Translations under genes and position numbers: made by a program | Assembly: GCA_002256985.1 (NCBI GenBank) | Contig: NCGO01000001.1 | Span: 806,001-870,000 of the forward strand | Direction of reading: 5' to 3' | DNA from: Novosphingobium sp. 28-62-57 | Lineage (GTDB): Bacteria; Pseudomonadota; Alphaproteobacteria; Sphingomonadales; Sphingomonadaceae | DNA length: 64,000 nt | Notes under the pieces: model-generated | Told to the model about the DNA's origin: nothing | Databases searched by the model: none | Seen by the model: the letters and a program-made list of their open reading frames with translations, nothing else | In this document: positions 1 to 7,651 of the stretch, in pieces | Numbering within the stretch: the stretch's first letter is position 1 | Layout: each line of letters begins with the position of its first letter

Positions 1-2024
1 TGGCAGACCTGCTGCGCGAGGTCCAGTCGAACGAGGATCGTGCTCGGCTGTCTCAAATATGGTCGGATTCGTCGCCAATCGATAACCAAGGTACCAACTC
101 TGTTCTTGACCGCATCCCGGAATACTCCGGCCGCTCCTGCAACAAACAGGGCCTTGCTCGCCTGCGTGGGAGTAATTCCGGTGGGCGTGTGTCGGAAGTG
201 CAGACCTCATCGCATGCCTTTGAGGCTGCCTTTTTCACGATTGCCCTGGGGGGCGACCAACACCCCGTGCCTGCCGGACTCAGCCTTCTGATCTTACCTG
301 AACGCAACAATCCCAACGACCAGATCGGCCAGGTTGCGATCGATTTCGGCACGACCAATACGGTCGCCTGCCTCAACGATACCAATCCGATCCGGTTTAA
401 GTCGCGTTTGGTACACCCGATAAATGGTGCGCAGGAACTGGCTGGAGCGCGGGCATTCGAACTGACCCAGAAATTCCGTGATTTCATGCCGTGCGATCAG
501 CGGGAATTGCCTAGCCCCAGCGTGGTGATCAGCCGCCAGCTGGATACGCTTGGCCGGGAACTGCTGGAATCGGATCGTGACTTGAATGACGTGCTGATGA
601 TGCGGCACCTCGTTTATTTCCAGCCTGATTTCGCTGAAGACGGCACGATCTCGGCCGTGCCGATCCAAGAATGGTCGTCGCTGCTCAACAGCATCAAGTA
701 CAATCTGAAGTGGTCGCGTTCTCCCGAAATGCGCGACATCAGCCGGCGGTATCTGAGACAACTGATGCTGATGATCGCCTGCGAATGGGTGGACCAGAAT
801 GGACACCCATCAAACTTGCGCTGGAACTTCTCGCGTCCAAAGGACATGGGCGACAACAGTGATTTTATGGCGGAACTGGAGGGGGCACTGCGCGGCACCG
901 TGTCCAATGCAGATCCGAAGTGGATCCAGCCGATTGTCTTCGAAGGAGATGCTGCGGCGGCATACATCCTCGACGAGAAGATCAAGGGCGCTGGCACTCG
1001 TGGTGCAGTAAACATCATCCTAGATATCGGCGGCGGCACAACCGACATCGCGGTTTGGGACAACAGCAGCGAACCGAAGCAGCTGCTCTCCACGTCGATG
1101 CGCCTCGCAGGTGGTGATTTTTTCACCAGCCACATCATGGCAAATCCCGAGATCCTCGACGATTTCGGATTGCGTGCCTGGGCGGGGGTAATTTCGCAAC
1201 TCAACCAGCAGCCCAATGGCGATCTGCGCGATAACTTGCGTTACATCGGCGAGCTTTTGTTCAGCGGGAAGACACTGGACAATGCCATTGAACGCGAATG
1301 GAGCCGGGTTTCCGGAACTGACAATGTCCGCGTGCTGAAGGAAACCGCCTTCGTGTTCCTGGGCGGTCTTGCCTGGTTTGTCGGCCGCCATTTGCGCAAC
1401 CTCATCAACGATGGCAAGATCAAGCAGGATACGCTCGGCGATATTGCCGCAGCATTCTGCGGTCGTGGTTCGGGCCTGTTCGCTCGTCTCCATGGCAAGG
1501 ATCCCCGCGCACAGACGGCGATCAGCAAAATCATGTTGCTGATCGCGGTTGCCGCTGGCGATACCCGTCCTAAGTTCCCTCAGGTCCAAGTGTCTCCCGT
1601 ACCAAAGATTGAAGTGGCGGCCGGCATGATTATTGCCAATGGCCGCCGCACGAGCGCTGAACCCACTAGCCCGATGGCAAACGAAAGTGGGATAGACTTC
1701 GGCGATCTCGGTGTAGGCGGGTCGACGGATCTTGGTCCCGATCGACCGGCACATGCCGAATTCACCTCGGTTAAGCTCGATGTCGGGATCGAGGATCTCG
1801 ACAGTTTTCTGTCTGCCTTCGCCAAGGTCGCTGGCTTCTCCGTTGCACTTGACGAGGCTCAGAGGGCAAAGTTGCTGAACGGTATTGCCGACATAGATCG
1901 AGCCGACATCCGCGATGGACGGGTCCAGCAATCAGAATTTTCAGCGATGCTTAAGGTGCTGGTCGGCTTCATGCGGCTGCGGCCTGGCGACCCGCTGCGC
2001 CCAAAGACGGTCTGGAATGGCTAG
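1..2024 (+). CDS. Actin/Hsp70-superfamily ATPase-like protein, 5'-truncated by the window edge
   Basis: The frame is open from base 3 to the stop at 2022-2024, so the GTG at 189 is probably internal and the gene starts left of the window. The product has an actin-fold phosphate-1 motif (AIDFGTTNT, near base 340) and a phosphate-2 motif (ILDIGGGTTDIAVW, near base 1020), with an EGDAAAAYIL segment between them as in Hsp70/FtsA/SrfB-like ATPases. The last third (after about base 1600) looks linker-like, then helical. No signal peptide is visible. It is followed after 90 bp by a membrane-anchored protein on the same strand, which may be a partner. The exact family is not recognised and its function is unknown. 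A chaperone-like or filament-forming ATPase is the safest statement. Confidence 0.8.
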   Translation, partial: ADLLREVQSNEDRARLSQIWSDSSPIDNQGTNSVLDRIPEYSGRSCNKQGLARLRGSNSGGRVSEVQTSSHAFEAAFFTIALGGDQHPVPAGLSLLILPERNNPNDQIGQVAIDFGTTNTVACLNDTNPIRFKSRLVHPINGAQELAGARAFELTQKFRDFMPCDQRELPSPSVVISRQLDTLGRELLESDRDLNDVLMMRHLVYFQPDFAEDGTISAVPIQEWSSLLNSIKYNLKWSRSPEMRDISRRYLRQLMLMIACEWVDQNGHPSNLRWNFSRPKDMGDNSDFMAELEGALRGTVSNADPKWIQPIVFEGDAAAAYILDEKIKGAGTRGAVNIILDIGGGTTDIAVWDNSSEPKQLLSTSMRLAGGDFFTSHIMANPEILDDFGLRAWAGVISQLNQQPNGDLRDNLRYIGELLFSGKTLDNAIEREWSRVSGTDNVRVLKETAFVFLGGLAWFVGRHLRNLINDGKIKQDTLGDIAAAFCGRGSGLFARLHGKDPRAQTAISKIMLLIAVAAGDTRPKFPQVQVSPVPKIEVAAGMIIANGRRTSAEPTSPMANESGIDFGDLGVGGSTDLGPDRPAHAEFTSVKLDVGIEDLDSFLSAFAKVAGFSVALDEAQRAKLLNGIADIDRADIRDGRVQQSEFSAMLKVLVGFMRLRPGDPLRPKTVWNG

Positions 2025-2071
2025 TTGGATTCCCATGACCGCTTCGGGCACAATGGCCAAAGATGAGTTAA

Positions 2072-2095
2072 CTTAAAAACGATCTTAAAAACGAT
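2072..2095 (+). repeat. Two tandem 12-bp direct repeats upstream of the 2115 gene
   Basis: CTTAAAAACGAT occurs twice head to tail (2072-2083 and 2084-2095). It is AT-rich, about 20 bp before the ATG at 2115 and next to a weak Shine-Dalgarno (AAAGG near 2100). It could be an operator for the downstream gene or a slippage duplication. Confidence 0.7.
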
Positions 2096-2114
2096 AGCGA
2101 AAGGCGAAACTGCA

Positions 2115-2930
2115 ATGTCAGGCTCTGTCACTGAAATCCTTGCGATTGCGACAGTGCTTTTGCAGTTGGTGCTGATTGGGATCGTTGTGCTGCAGCGGAG
2201 CGCGATGAAAGGCATTGTCGAAAGTATCGAGACGCTTTCGCGTCGCAAGCCTGCCGATGGTAGCATGGGCGACGATAAGGCCCTTCTACCGGAAATCGGC
2301 AAGTCCCTGCTAAAGACCAATTCCGATATTGCGAGATTTGAAATTGTCCTTTCGGGGATATTGAACCAACTGGAGACCATCAAGAACGGTTTGCAAGACC
2401 TGCGCGAGGTCCGTTCCGGGACCTCTGAAGGACCTTTCCCGGCAGTACCTGTTGCACCTGCGGCCCAGGAGCAGCCAAATTGGGCACCGACTTTGCCAGA
2501 GCTCGAGCCTCAGGTTAATCCCGAACCGCGAGCGGCAGTTGGCGTTTCCGTGCTTGATAACTATCGCAAACTTATTGCTGAGCCGCGCAAGGCTGAAATC
2601 AACCGCTGGGCAGATGAGTGTGGCGGCATCAGTTGCGCCGTCAACGAGGACGGCTCCATATCGGCTTTGCCGCGCGAAGCCGGCGGTGTACTGGTGATTG
2701 TGAGTGACGCCGACGGCGCGTTACTGTTGCTGCCAGGCGGGCGGATGGTGGTCGAATTTGCCACTAGCTTCGCAAGCATGATGTCGATGCGCAGCGTGAC
2801 GCGAGATTGTTATGAACTAAGCGGAGACGGCAGCGGCTTGCTGCGCCTTCTTGAGCCGGCAAGGGTTTCCGGCGGGAGCGGGTTTTGGAGCTTGATTTCG
2901 CCTGGAAAGCTGTCTGGCTTTACTGGGTGA
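2115..2930 (+). CDS. Membrane-anchored protein of unknown function
   Basis: 271 aa. One hydrophobic helix at residues 8-26 (ILAIATVLLQLVLIGIVVL) is followed by a basic stretch and a probably helical segment (residues 45-100), a Pro/Ala/Glu-rich linker (about 105-145) and a compact C-terminal domain. The topology suggests an inner-membrane protein with a cytoplasmic globular part. It lies 90 bp after the actin-like ATPase gene in the same orientation, so the two may be co-transcribed and act together. No family is recognised. The ATG at 2115 is preceded by AAAGGCG at 2100-2106. Confidence 0.75.
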   Translation: MSGSVTEILAIATVLLQLVLIGIVVLQRSAMKGIVESIETLSRRKPADGSMGDDKALLPEIGKSLLKTNSDIARFEIVLSGILNQLETIKNGLQDLREVRSGTSEGPFPAVPVAPAAQEQPNWAPTLPELEPQVNPEPRAAVGVSVLDNYRKLIAEPRKAEINRWADECGGISCAVNEDGSISALPREAGGVLVIVSDADGALLLLPGGRMVVEFATSFASMMSMRSVTRDCYELSGDGSGLLRLLEPARVSGGSGFWSLISPGKLSGFTG

Positions 2931-3295
2931 GCGAGGCTCAGAAACATCAAGTCGCGCAACTGAAGCACCGAAACTTTGTCTCCTATTTTGTCCATTCTTC
3001 TAGGTGCATTTGTGGATTGGACAGGCGGTATCCGAACCGCAGATGCTGGTTGGCGAACTCGAGAATACAGATGTGGGCTTTAGATGCGGCCAATCAGCAA
3101 CCTATGTTGCGATGCATCAACCAATGCAGCAAGACGCCTCACAAGTCCGTAGTTGGTTCATCTCGTGAACCTTTCATACGTGAAACACCCCCTGCCACTC
3201 GGTGCAAAGTGTTGTCCGTTTTTGCACCTGTCATTGCGCATGGCTCCGAATTACAACTCGTCGGACAATACGCCCTTCGACAGCGAGTTCCACCG
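2931..3295. other. 365-bp non-coding gap between convergent operons
   Basis: This lies between the stop of the 2115 gene and the stop of hxsC. Open frames cross it but none has a credible start or composition. No clear intrinsic terminator is seen. Confidence 0.5.
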
Positions 3296-4459
3296 TTAGG
3301 AAGCACCTACAATCGGACGAATTGCCCGGCTCCGACCGTGGGTAACGCTAGCAAAGAAACCTGCGCATTCCCGCTTCGCCTCGCAGCCCTCACATTCAGG
3401 CAAGTAAGTCTGCTTCCAGTCGCTAATCGATCTACGCGCGTACGGCCGGATGTCGGCCGGAACGACGCAGAGCTGGCTGTTGTAGATCGAGGTCCTTATC
3501 CCGGCACCGGACAGTGTTTTAACGGCAGCACTAAGCTGGTGAGCATAATCAACTGGATCGCACCAAATGCTTTCCATGTTTGCGCGAGCGAACCCTGTCG
3601 GCTCAAGGCCCATCAAAGCGACATGATCGACAAAAAGGAGGTTCCGCGCAATGAACTGTGCAAGGTGAGGCAAACGACCAACCGTTTGGGCTTGCAGTAC
3701 AACTCGGATCTCCACCCGGACACCGCTGGCCTTTAGCGCAAGAATGCCGCGGATTGTCTCGTCATAAGCACCATCTGCCTGGACGACATGGTCGTGAAGA
3801 TGCGCAAGATCGGAGTATACCGGAATGCCCATCATCAGATCGTGATGGCCGATAGCACCAAGTTTGGCCGCAAATTCGCCGTCAGAAAATCGTCGTCCAT
3901 TCGATAATATGTGGAGCGCCGTTCCAGGAAGGTGGGATGCTGCTGCCTGCACTAGTTCAAAGAAGCGCTCGCCAAGCAGCGTCGGCTCACCACCTGTGAA
4001 ACCAATTTCCACGGCATCGCGCCTAACTAGCTGGATTGCGCGCAGCACCTCGTCGACGATCCAATTGTCGTCGACATCCCGCGGCGGCTGCGAGCACATC
4101 AGGCAATAATTGTTGCATCGCTCAGTGAGCAGAAAATGGTTGTAAGGCGAATTGCCCCGATAGAGCACCCGGATCGCCTTGCGCAGCGGATCGACAGCAA
4201 TGACGTCCCCTTGGCCCAGAAACATGGTCTGAGCCGGCGCAATCACCGCACGCGCGTCGATGGGGAGGCGTTGAAAGTCGTCAACCGATCCAAGAAGATA
4301 CCAAGCGAAGCCTTCAGGGACCGGACCCGTTCCAACGACAAACCCTTCCTGGGCCTTGATGATGGCAGGTCGGTCCGCCGACAGCGAAACCCGGATGACC
4401 TCCGCAGAAGCGGGTGATGCACCTCGAAATTCAAGCGCTCGGGCACGAAGCGGGATCAT
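3296..4459 (-). CDS. hxsC: HxsC, His-Xaa-Ser system radical SAM maturase
   Basis: 387 aa radical SAM enzyme, the second maturase of the His-Xaa-Ser peptide system. The 4Fe-4S/SAM motif CxxxCxxC is at residues 115-122 (CNNYCLMC), followed by GFTGGEPTL (the GGE SAM-amine motif). A C-terminal cysteine group CEGCEAKREC near residue 360 could bind an auxiliary cluster. The start ATG overlaps the hxsB stop by four bases (ATGA), so translation is probably coupled. It is the last gene of the operon hxsA-hxsD-hxsB-hxsC. The family is defined by co-occurrence with HxsB, HxsD and HxsA; the chemistry done on the peptide cannot be read from this sequence. Confidence 0.95.
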   Translation of the reverse strand: MIPLRARALEFRGASPASAEVIRVSLSADRPAIIKAQEGFVVGTGPVPEGFAWYLLGSVDDFQRLPIDARAVIAPAQTMFLGQGDVIAVDPLRKAIRVLYRGNSPYNHFLLTERCNNYCLMCSQPPRDVDDNWIVDEVLRAIQLVRRDAVEIGFTGGEPTLLGERFFELVQAAASHLPGTALHILSNGRRFSDGEFAAKLGAIGHHDLMMGIPVYSDLAHLHDHVVQADGAYDETIRGILALKASGVRVEIRVVLQAQTVGRLPHLAQFIARNLLFVDHVALMGLEPTGFARANMESIWCDPVDYAHQLSAAVKTLSGAGIRTSIYNSQLCVVPADIRPYARRSISDWKQTYLPECEGCEAKRECAGFFASVTHGRSRAIRPIVGAS

Positions 4460-5922
4460 GCTCGATTAGCCCATTTTTCGAACAAGGCCCGGACATCGTC
4501 ATCGGCCTCCATTCGGGTGATCAGTCCGCGAAAAAGGGCCATACTGCGGGTACAGAACGCCGAGAGCGGCTTCTTGCCCACAGGGTCACCCTGGGTGGCG
4601 TGGTGAAACACGGGATCCGCTCCGCACCATGGCTCGAAAGCACAAGAAGAGCATCCAGGTACGGAGCCCGCGAATGACTGCGTCAGCGGCTCAAGCAGCG
4701 CATCACCGAGCATGATGTCCTCGAAGGAATCACGATGGACGTTGCCAAGCGCAAATGTCTGATCGCCCATCTCAGCGAGCATGCGACTTTCATCCGAGGC
4801 GTAGACTGTACCATCGTAATTGTAGACGATGGCGGCGATGCCAATGCCCGCAGGGCTCATTAGGTCGACATAGCTTGTCTGCAGCGGGGTCAGCATCTTC
4901 TTGAGGACCATGGCAGCATAGTGCTCAATAAAATCGAAGCCCTGCCGATTCAGCGAAATGATATAGTCGAGACCCTCAAAGTAGAATTCCAACCAGCGCT
5001 CGCGGCTGTAAGCGGCATAGGACTTGGTCTTGATGGCGAACCCGTAGGGGGACAACGGGCGAAGAAAGATGCCGCCAAAGTCCAACCGAAGGTACTCGTC
5101 GATGATAGCCTTGACCTGGTTCAGGCTGGCTGAGGTCGTCGTCATTAGTGCACCGACATTGTAATGCCCAAGGACGCCTCGAGCCCGATGTATACCATCG
5201 ACGGCGCGCTCATGAGAATCTCGGCCAGGCCGCGGCCGGTTCGCATTGTGAAGTTCTGCTGGCCCATCAAGCGATGTGGAAACCAGGATGTTTTCAGCTT
5301 TACAGAAGGCGAGCGCTTCATCGTCCAGGACAGCAAGATTGGTTGCCACGACGAAGGCGAGCTCGCGCCGGGCTGTCTCGTTGCGGCGTTTGGCTTCTTC
5401 AACGATCAGCTTGATCAGGGGAAGATTGAGCAAGGACTCCCCGCCCTGGAATTCGATCTTGAGCGCCGGTGACGGTGAACGGAAAACGAGGTCTAGGGAT
5501 TTAAGTGCGGTCTCGCGCGACATGTCGAACTCGCCGCGATCATTGTTTGCGCGGGAGACCTGACAATACGGGCAGCTGTGCTCGCAGCGCAGGGTAACGA
5601 CGAAGATGTGAAGCGCGGTAAAGTTTGCGAGTGGTGCCAGCTTGGTCCTGACCTTGAGTGCAAGCAGATCAACCGCCACATTTGTGTCGTCGTCGATGAG
5701 AAAATGGCGAGCCTTCAACTCGTCGTAGGCGGGGTCTGCCGGAGCCAACTCCTGTCGCGCAAACTTTCCGATAGTCTCGCGGTCAAGGACCAGATGTTCG
5801 CCGACGAGGTTGGTCGCAACATAGCGATCATTCCCATCCAACGCTGTGAATCGCCAAGGCAGCATCGTGTAAGCTGCGTTGGCTGAGCTATCAAACGCTT
5901 CAGCCTCACGAAACTTAGCCAC
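4456..5922 (-). CDS. hxsB: HxsB, His-Xaa-Ser system radical SAM/SPASM-like maturase
   Basis: 488 aa from the GTG at 5922. A longer start at GTG 5967 is open but would overlap hxsD by 53 bp. From 5922 the protein begins MAKFREAEAF, which matches the usual start of the family, and the gene overlaps the hxsD stop by 8 bp. CxxxCxxC is at residues 113-120 (CEHSCPYC), followed by EFQGGESLLN. The C-terminal CSSCAFEPWCGAD and the downstream AFC give a SPASM-like cysteine pattern for auxiliary Fe-S clusters. It is expected to modify residues of the HxsA His-Xaa-Ser repeat together with HxsC. Like the rest of the cluster it is encoded on the mobile element. Confidence 0.95.
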   Translation of the reverse strand: MAKFREAEAFDSSANAAYTMLPWRFTALDGNDRYVATNLVGEHLVLDRETIGKFARQELAPADPAYDELKARHFLIDDDTNVAVDLLALKVRTKLAPLANFTALHIFVVTLRCEHSCPYCQVSRANNDRGEFDMSRETALKSLDLVFRSPSPALKIEFQGGESLLNLPLIKLIVEEAKRRNETARRELAFVVATNLAVLDDEALAFCKAENILVSTSLDGPAELHNANRPRPGRDSHERAVDGIHRARGVLGHYNVGALMTTTSASLNQVKAIIDEYLRLDFGGIFLRPLSPYGFAIKTKSYAAYSRERWLEFYFEGLDYIISLNRQGFDFIEHYAAMVLKKMLTPLQTSYVDLMSPAGIGIAAIVYNYDGTVYASDESRMLAEMGDQTFALGNVHRDSFEDIMLGDALLEPLTQSFAGSVPGCSSCAFEPWCGADPVFHHATQGDPVGKKPLSAFCTRSMALFRGLITRMEADDDVRALFEKWANRA

Positions 5923-6241
5923 CCTGCAGACCGGTCTTTGAAAAGGCGAGGCCAAGGATAAGATCACGATACCCGCTCGTGCGCTCCTCGATCGCCATGC
6001 GTAACTGGTGATCGGTGACTTCTCGGCGGAACTTTAGGTCGGCGTCAGCCGCCTTCGTACCCTTATCCAGTGCGCGCAACTCGCACAAAATCTCCGGCTC
6101 AGTGGCCAGAATACGCACATCGACAGTGGCCATCAGGGCGTACGCAGCTCGATGAACTGCTTCGATCGAATATGCTGAAGCGCAAAGCGACACGTGTTGC
6201 GTGGCCTGTTCAACAGGCGTTGCGACCTTGTCCGATTGCAC
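5915..6241 (-). CDS. hxsD: HxsD, His-Xaa-Ser system protein
   Basis: 108 aa. The C-terminal half (FRREVTDHQLRMAIEE, then YRDLILGLAFS) matches the HxsD pattern of a DqqLR..i..eT..iRdLI..qAF block, and YSIEAVHRAAYAL near the N terminus matches the start of the family. HxsD is a small protein found only with HxsB and HxsC; by analogy with other RiPP systems it may present the peptide, but that is inference. The gene starts 3 bp after the hxsA stop and overlaps hxsB, so the four genes form one tight operon. Confidence 0.92.
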   Translation of the reverse strand: MQSDKVATPVEQATQHVSLCASAYSIEAVHRAAYALMATVDVRILATEPEILCELRALDKGTKAADADLKFRREVTDHQLRMAIEERTSGYRDLILGLAFSKTGLQGG

Positions 6242-6244
6242 AAC

Positions 6245-6502
6245 TCAGTAGGAGCTAGAGGAGTGTGAGCTATGGCTTGAATGGCTTGAATGGCTTGCAT
6301 GACTGGCATGCTGGGCATCAGCTGTCATCACGTCGGTCGAAGCAGCAAGTGTCAATTCTGCCATGTCGGTTGCCGCAGTAGCACGCGCGACCTGCTCAAC
6401 AGCGCTCGCAAACTGCGGATCAGACGCCGCCTGGACCTGCGTGGATGCGAGCAGGGTACTAACGGTAAGCGCAAATGGCTTGAGGAAATTCTTGCTCGAC
6501 AT
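6245..6502 (-). CDS. hxsA: HxsA-type precursor: exported peptide with six C-terminal His-Xaa-Ser repeats
   Basis: 85 aa. Residues 1-26 form a Sec signal peptide (KNFLKPFALTVSTLLAS, likely cleaved after QVQA). A short Ala/Asp/Thr-rich spacer follows, then the tail HAS-HAS-HSS-HSS-HSS-HSS-SSY before the stop. Six consecutive His-Xaa-Ser units are the hallmark of the substrate of the HxsB/HxsC maturases. The protein is short compared with the longer HxsA proteins I know of, so it may belong to one of the short HxsA subfamilies. The start is fixed by the ATG at 6502 with AGGGG upstream and a promoter 30 bp further up. After modification the product would act in the periplasm or outside the cell. 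The repeat codons are varied (CAT/CAC, AGT/AGC/TCA/TCC), so selection on the protein is likely. Confidence 0.93.
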   Translation of the reverse strand: MSSKNFLKPFALTVSTLLASTQVQAASDPQFASAVEQVARATAATDMAELTLAASTDVMTADAQHASHASHSSHSSHSSHSSSSY

Positions 6503-6530
6503 AAAGGCCCCTAAATGCAGATAGCGGTGT

Positions 6531-6559
6531 AATATCCCCCGTCAGCGGATGCGGGTCAA
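6531..6559 (-). promoter_or_regulatory. Sigma-70 promoter of the hxsADBC operon
   Basis: On the minus strand, TTGACC (6559-6554), a 17-bp spacer and GATATT (6536-6531) lie 29 bp upstream of the hxsA ATG. No SOS box is found here, so the cargo operon appears to be regulated separately from transfer. Confidence 0.65.
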
Positions 6560-6671
6560 GTGTTCATAGGATCGATGTATTACAAAACGTTGCTTTAAGG
6601 AGCCTGCGCATCATGCGTGGCGATTGCGTCGTCGATCACCTACTCACCCTGCTCGTGCGCGATCACTCTTT

Positions 6672-6887
6672 TCAATTGCGCGGAAATTGTCCTAGGCCAG
6701 CAGATGGGATCTCGGCAGCGACTTGGTTCAAATAGCTACGTAATCGGGCTTCTGTCTGCTGTCGCAATCGCCGTCCGGACTTGAGATCGGCAACGAGCCG
6801 TGGATCGCCTGCGGCCAGTCTGCCGAACCTGCTCGGCGGCACGTGGCTTTGCACCAGATAGGCCTCGATCTGCTCCAGTAGGTCCAT
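6672..6887 (-). CDS. Small conserved protein, probable HTH regulator divergent from the S24 repressor
   Basis: 71 aa, entirely helical in appearance: LLEQIEAYL, then VPPSRFGRLAAGDPRLV, DLKSGRRLRQQTEARLRSYL. The SRFGRLA...LVADLKSGR stretch resembles a Cro/CI-type helix-turn-helix. Proteins of this type occur in sphingomonads near LexA-like genes. It is transcribed divergently from the S24 repressor, sharing a 103-bp region with an SOS box and CTAGGAT repeats, which fits a Cro/CI-like switch. The function is inferred from context. Confidence 0.65.
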   Translation of the reverse strand: MDLLEQIEAYLVQSHVPPSRFGRLAAGDPRLVADLKSGRRLRQQTEARLRSYLNQVAAEIPSAGLGQFPRN

Positions 6888-6912
6888 CGCGTTCGACTCG
6901 CTTTGCGCTTGC

Positions 6913-6927
6913 GTTCTTGTTATGTTC
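6913..6927 (+). promoter_or_regulatory. LexA/SOS box 1 (GTTC-TTGTTAT-GTTC)
   Basis: Exact match to the alphaproteobacterial LexA operator GTTC-N7-GTTC, in the divergent region between the small regulator (start 6887) and the S24 repressor (start 6988/6991). It is oriented towards the repressor. Confidence 0.8.
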
Positions 6928-6930
6928 TTA

Positions 6931-6972
6931 CTAGGATCTCAACCTAGAGTCTAGGATGACTTTTCCTAGGAT
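6931..6972 (+). promoter_or_regulatory. Triple CTAGGAT operator-like repeats upstream of the S24 repressor
   Basis: CTAGGAT occurs at 6931-6937, 6951-6957 and 6966-6972, with an inverted half-copy (CCTAG) at 6944-6948. The set lies between SOS box 1 and the repressor start, as expected for an autoregulatory operator. This is a candidate target of the S24 protein rather than of LexA. Confidence 0.55.
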
Positions 6973-6990
6973 TCGTGACAGGACAGCGTG

Positions 6991-7638
6991 ATGGACGAAG
7001 CACGACAGGCTCTCGACGAGCTCATCTCATCCCGAAAGGGCTGCACCTACTCCGGGATATCGCGGCTGCTCGGCCGCAACGTTTCCTATATCCAGCAGTA
7101 CATCCGCAAAGGCAGCCCGCGCTATCTGGACGAGGGCGATCGCAACATTCTCGCGCGGTTCTTTGGCGTGGAAGAGCGCGTACTGGGCGGCCCCCCTCAC
7201 CGCAGCGCGCCGGTCGTCGAACTGGTGCAGATCCCCGTTCTCGATGTCGAAGCCTCCGCCGGGCACGGCGCGTTCGCAGAAATGGAACGCAAGAGCGGTC
7301 AATTCGGCTTCAACGAAACCTGGCTTCGCAAGCTGACCCCGAGCAAGGCTTCAAGCCTGTCGATCATCCATGTTAATGGCGATTCGATGGAACCCACGCT
7401 CAACGACGGTGACGAAGTCATGGTCGACCTTGGCGATGGCCAGTCGCGGCTTCGCGATGGCATCTATGTGCTGCGGATGGACGATGCACTCAATGTTAAA
7501 CGCGTTGCCATCGAGCCTCAGGGACGGAAGATTTCGGTACTGAGCGACAACCCGGCCTATCCCAGCTGGCGCGGCCTTGAGAGACGAGCGATCAATATCG
7601 TCGGCCGAGTCCTTTGGTTCGGCCGCAAGCTTCAGTAG
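6991..7638 (+). CDS. S24-family self-cleaving transcriptional repressor (CI/LexA-like)
   Basis: About 216 aa (GTG at 6988 and ATG at 6991 are adjacent; the ATG is used here). The N-terminal HTH is near residues 20-42 (YSGISRLLGRNVSYIQQYIR). The C-terminal S24 peptidase domain has the cleavage-site Ala-Gly at about 91-92 (EASAGHG), nucleophile Ser133 (in GDSMEPT) and general-base Lys171 (LNVKR), numbered from the GTG. The 38-residue Ser-Lys spacing is that of LexA/CI/UmuD. It is expected to repress element genes and to cleave itself when RecA is activated. It sits downstream of an SOS box and CTAGGAT repeats, and three small genes follow in line. It is the likely master switch of the element, though its DNA targets are unknown. 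Confidence 0.88.
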   Translation: MDEARQALDELISSRKGCTYSGISRLLGRNVSYIQQYIRKGSPRYLDEGDRNILARFFGVEERVLGGPPHRSAPVVELVQIPVLDVEASAGHGAFAEMERKSGQFGFNETWLRKLTPSKASSLSIIHVNGDSMEPTLNDGDEVMVDLGDGQSRLRDGIYVLRMDDALNVKRVAIEPQGRKISVLSDNPAYPSWRGLERRAINIVGRVLWFGRKLQ

Positions 7639-7651
7639 GATTGGCACCCAC

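Noticed and set aside
2885-3736. Plus-strand frame overlapping the end of hxsC
   Set aside because: It has no start context, covers the conserved 3' part of hxsC on the other strand and resembles no protein.
6551-6570. Possible SOS box upstream of hxsA (GTTCATAGGAT followed by CGAT)
   Set aside because: The second GTTC is missing at the required spacing, so the hxs promoter is treated as a plain sigma-70 promoter.
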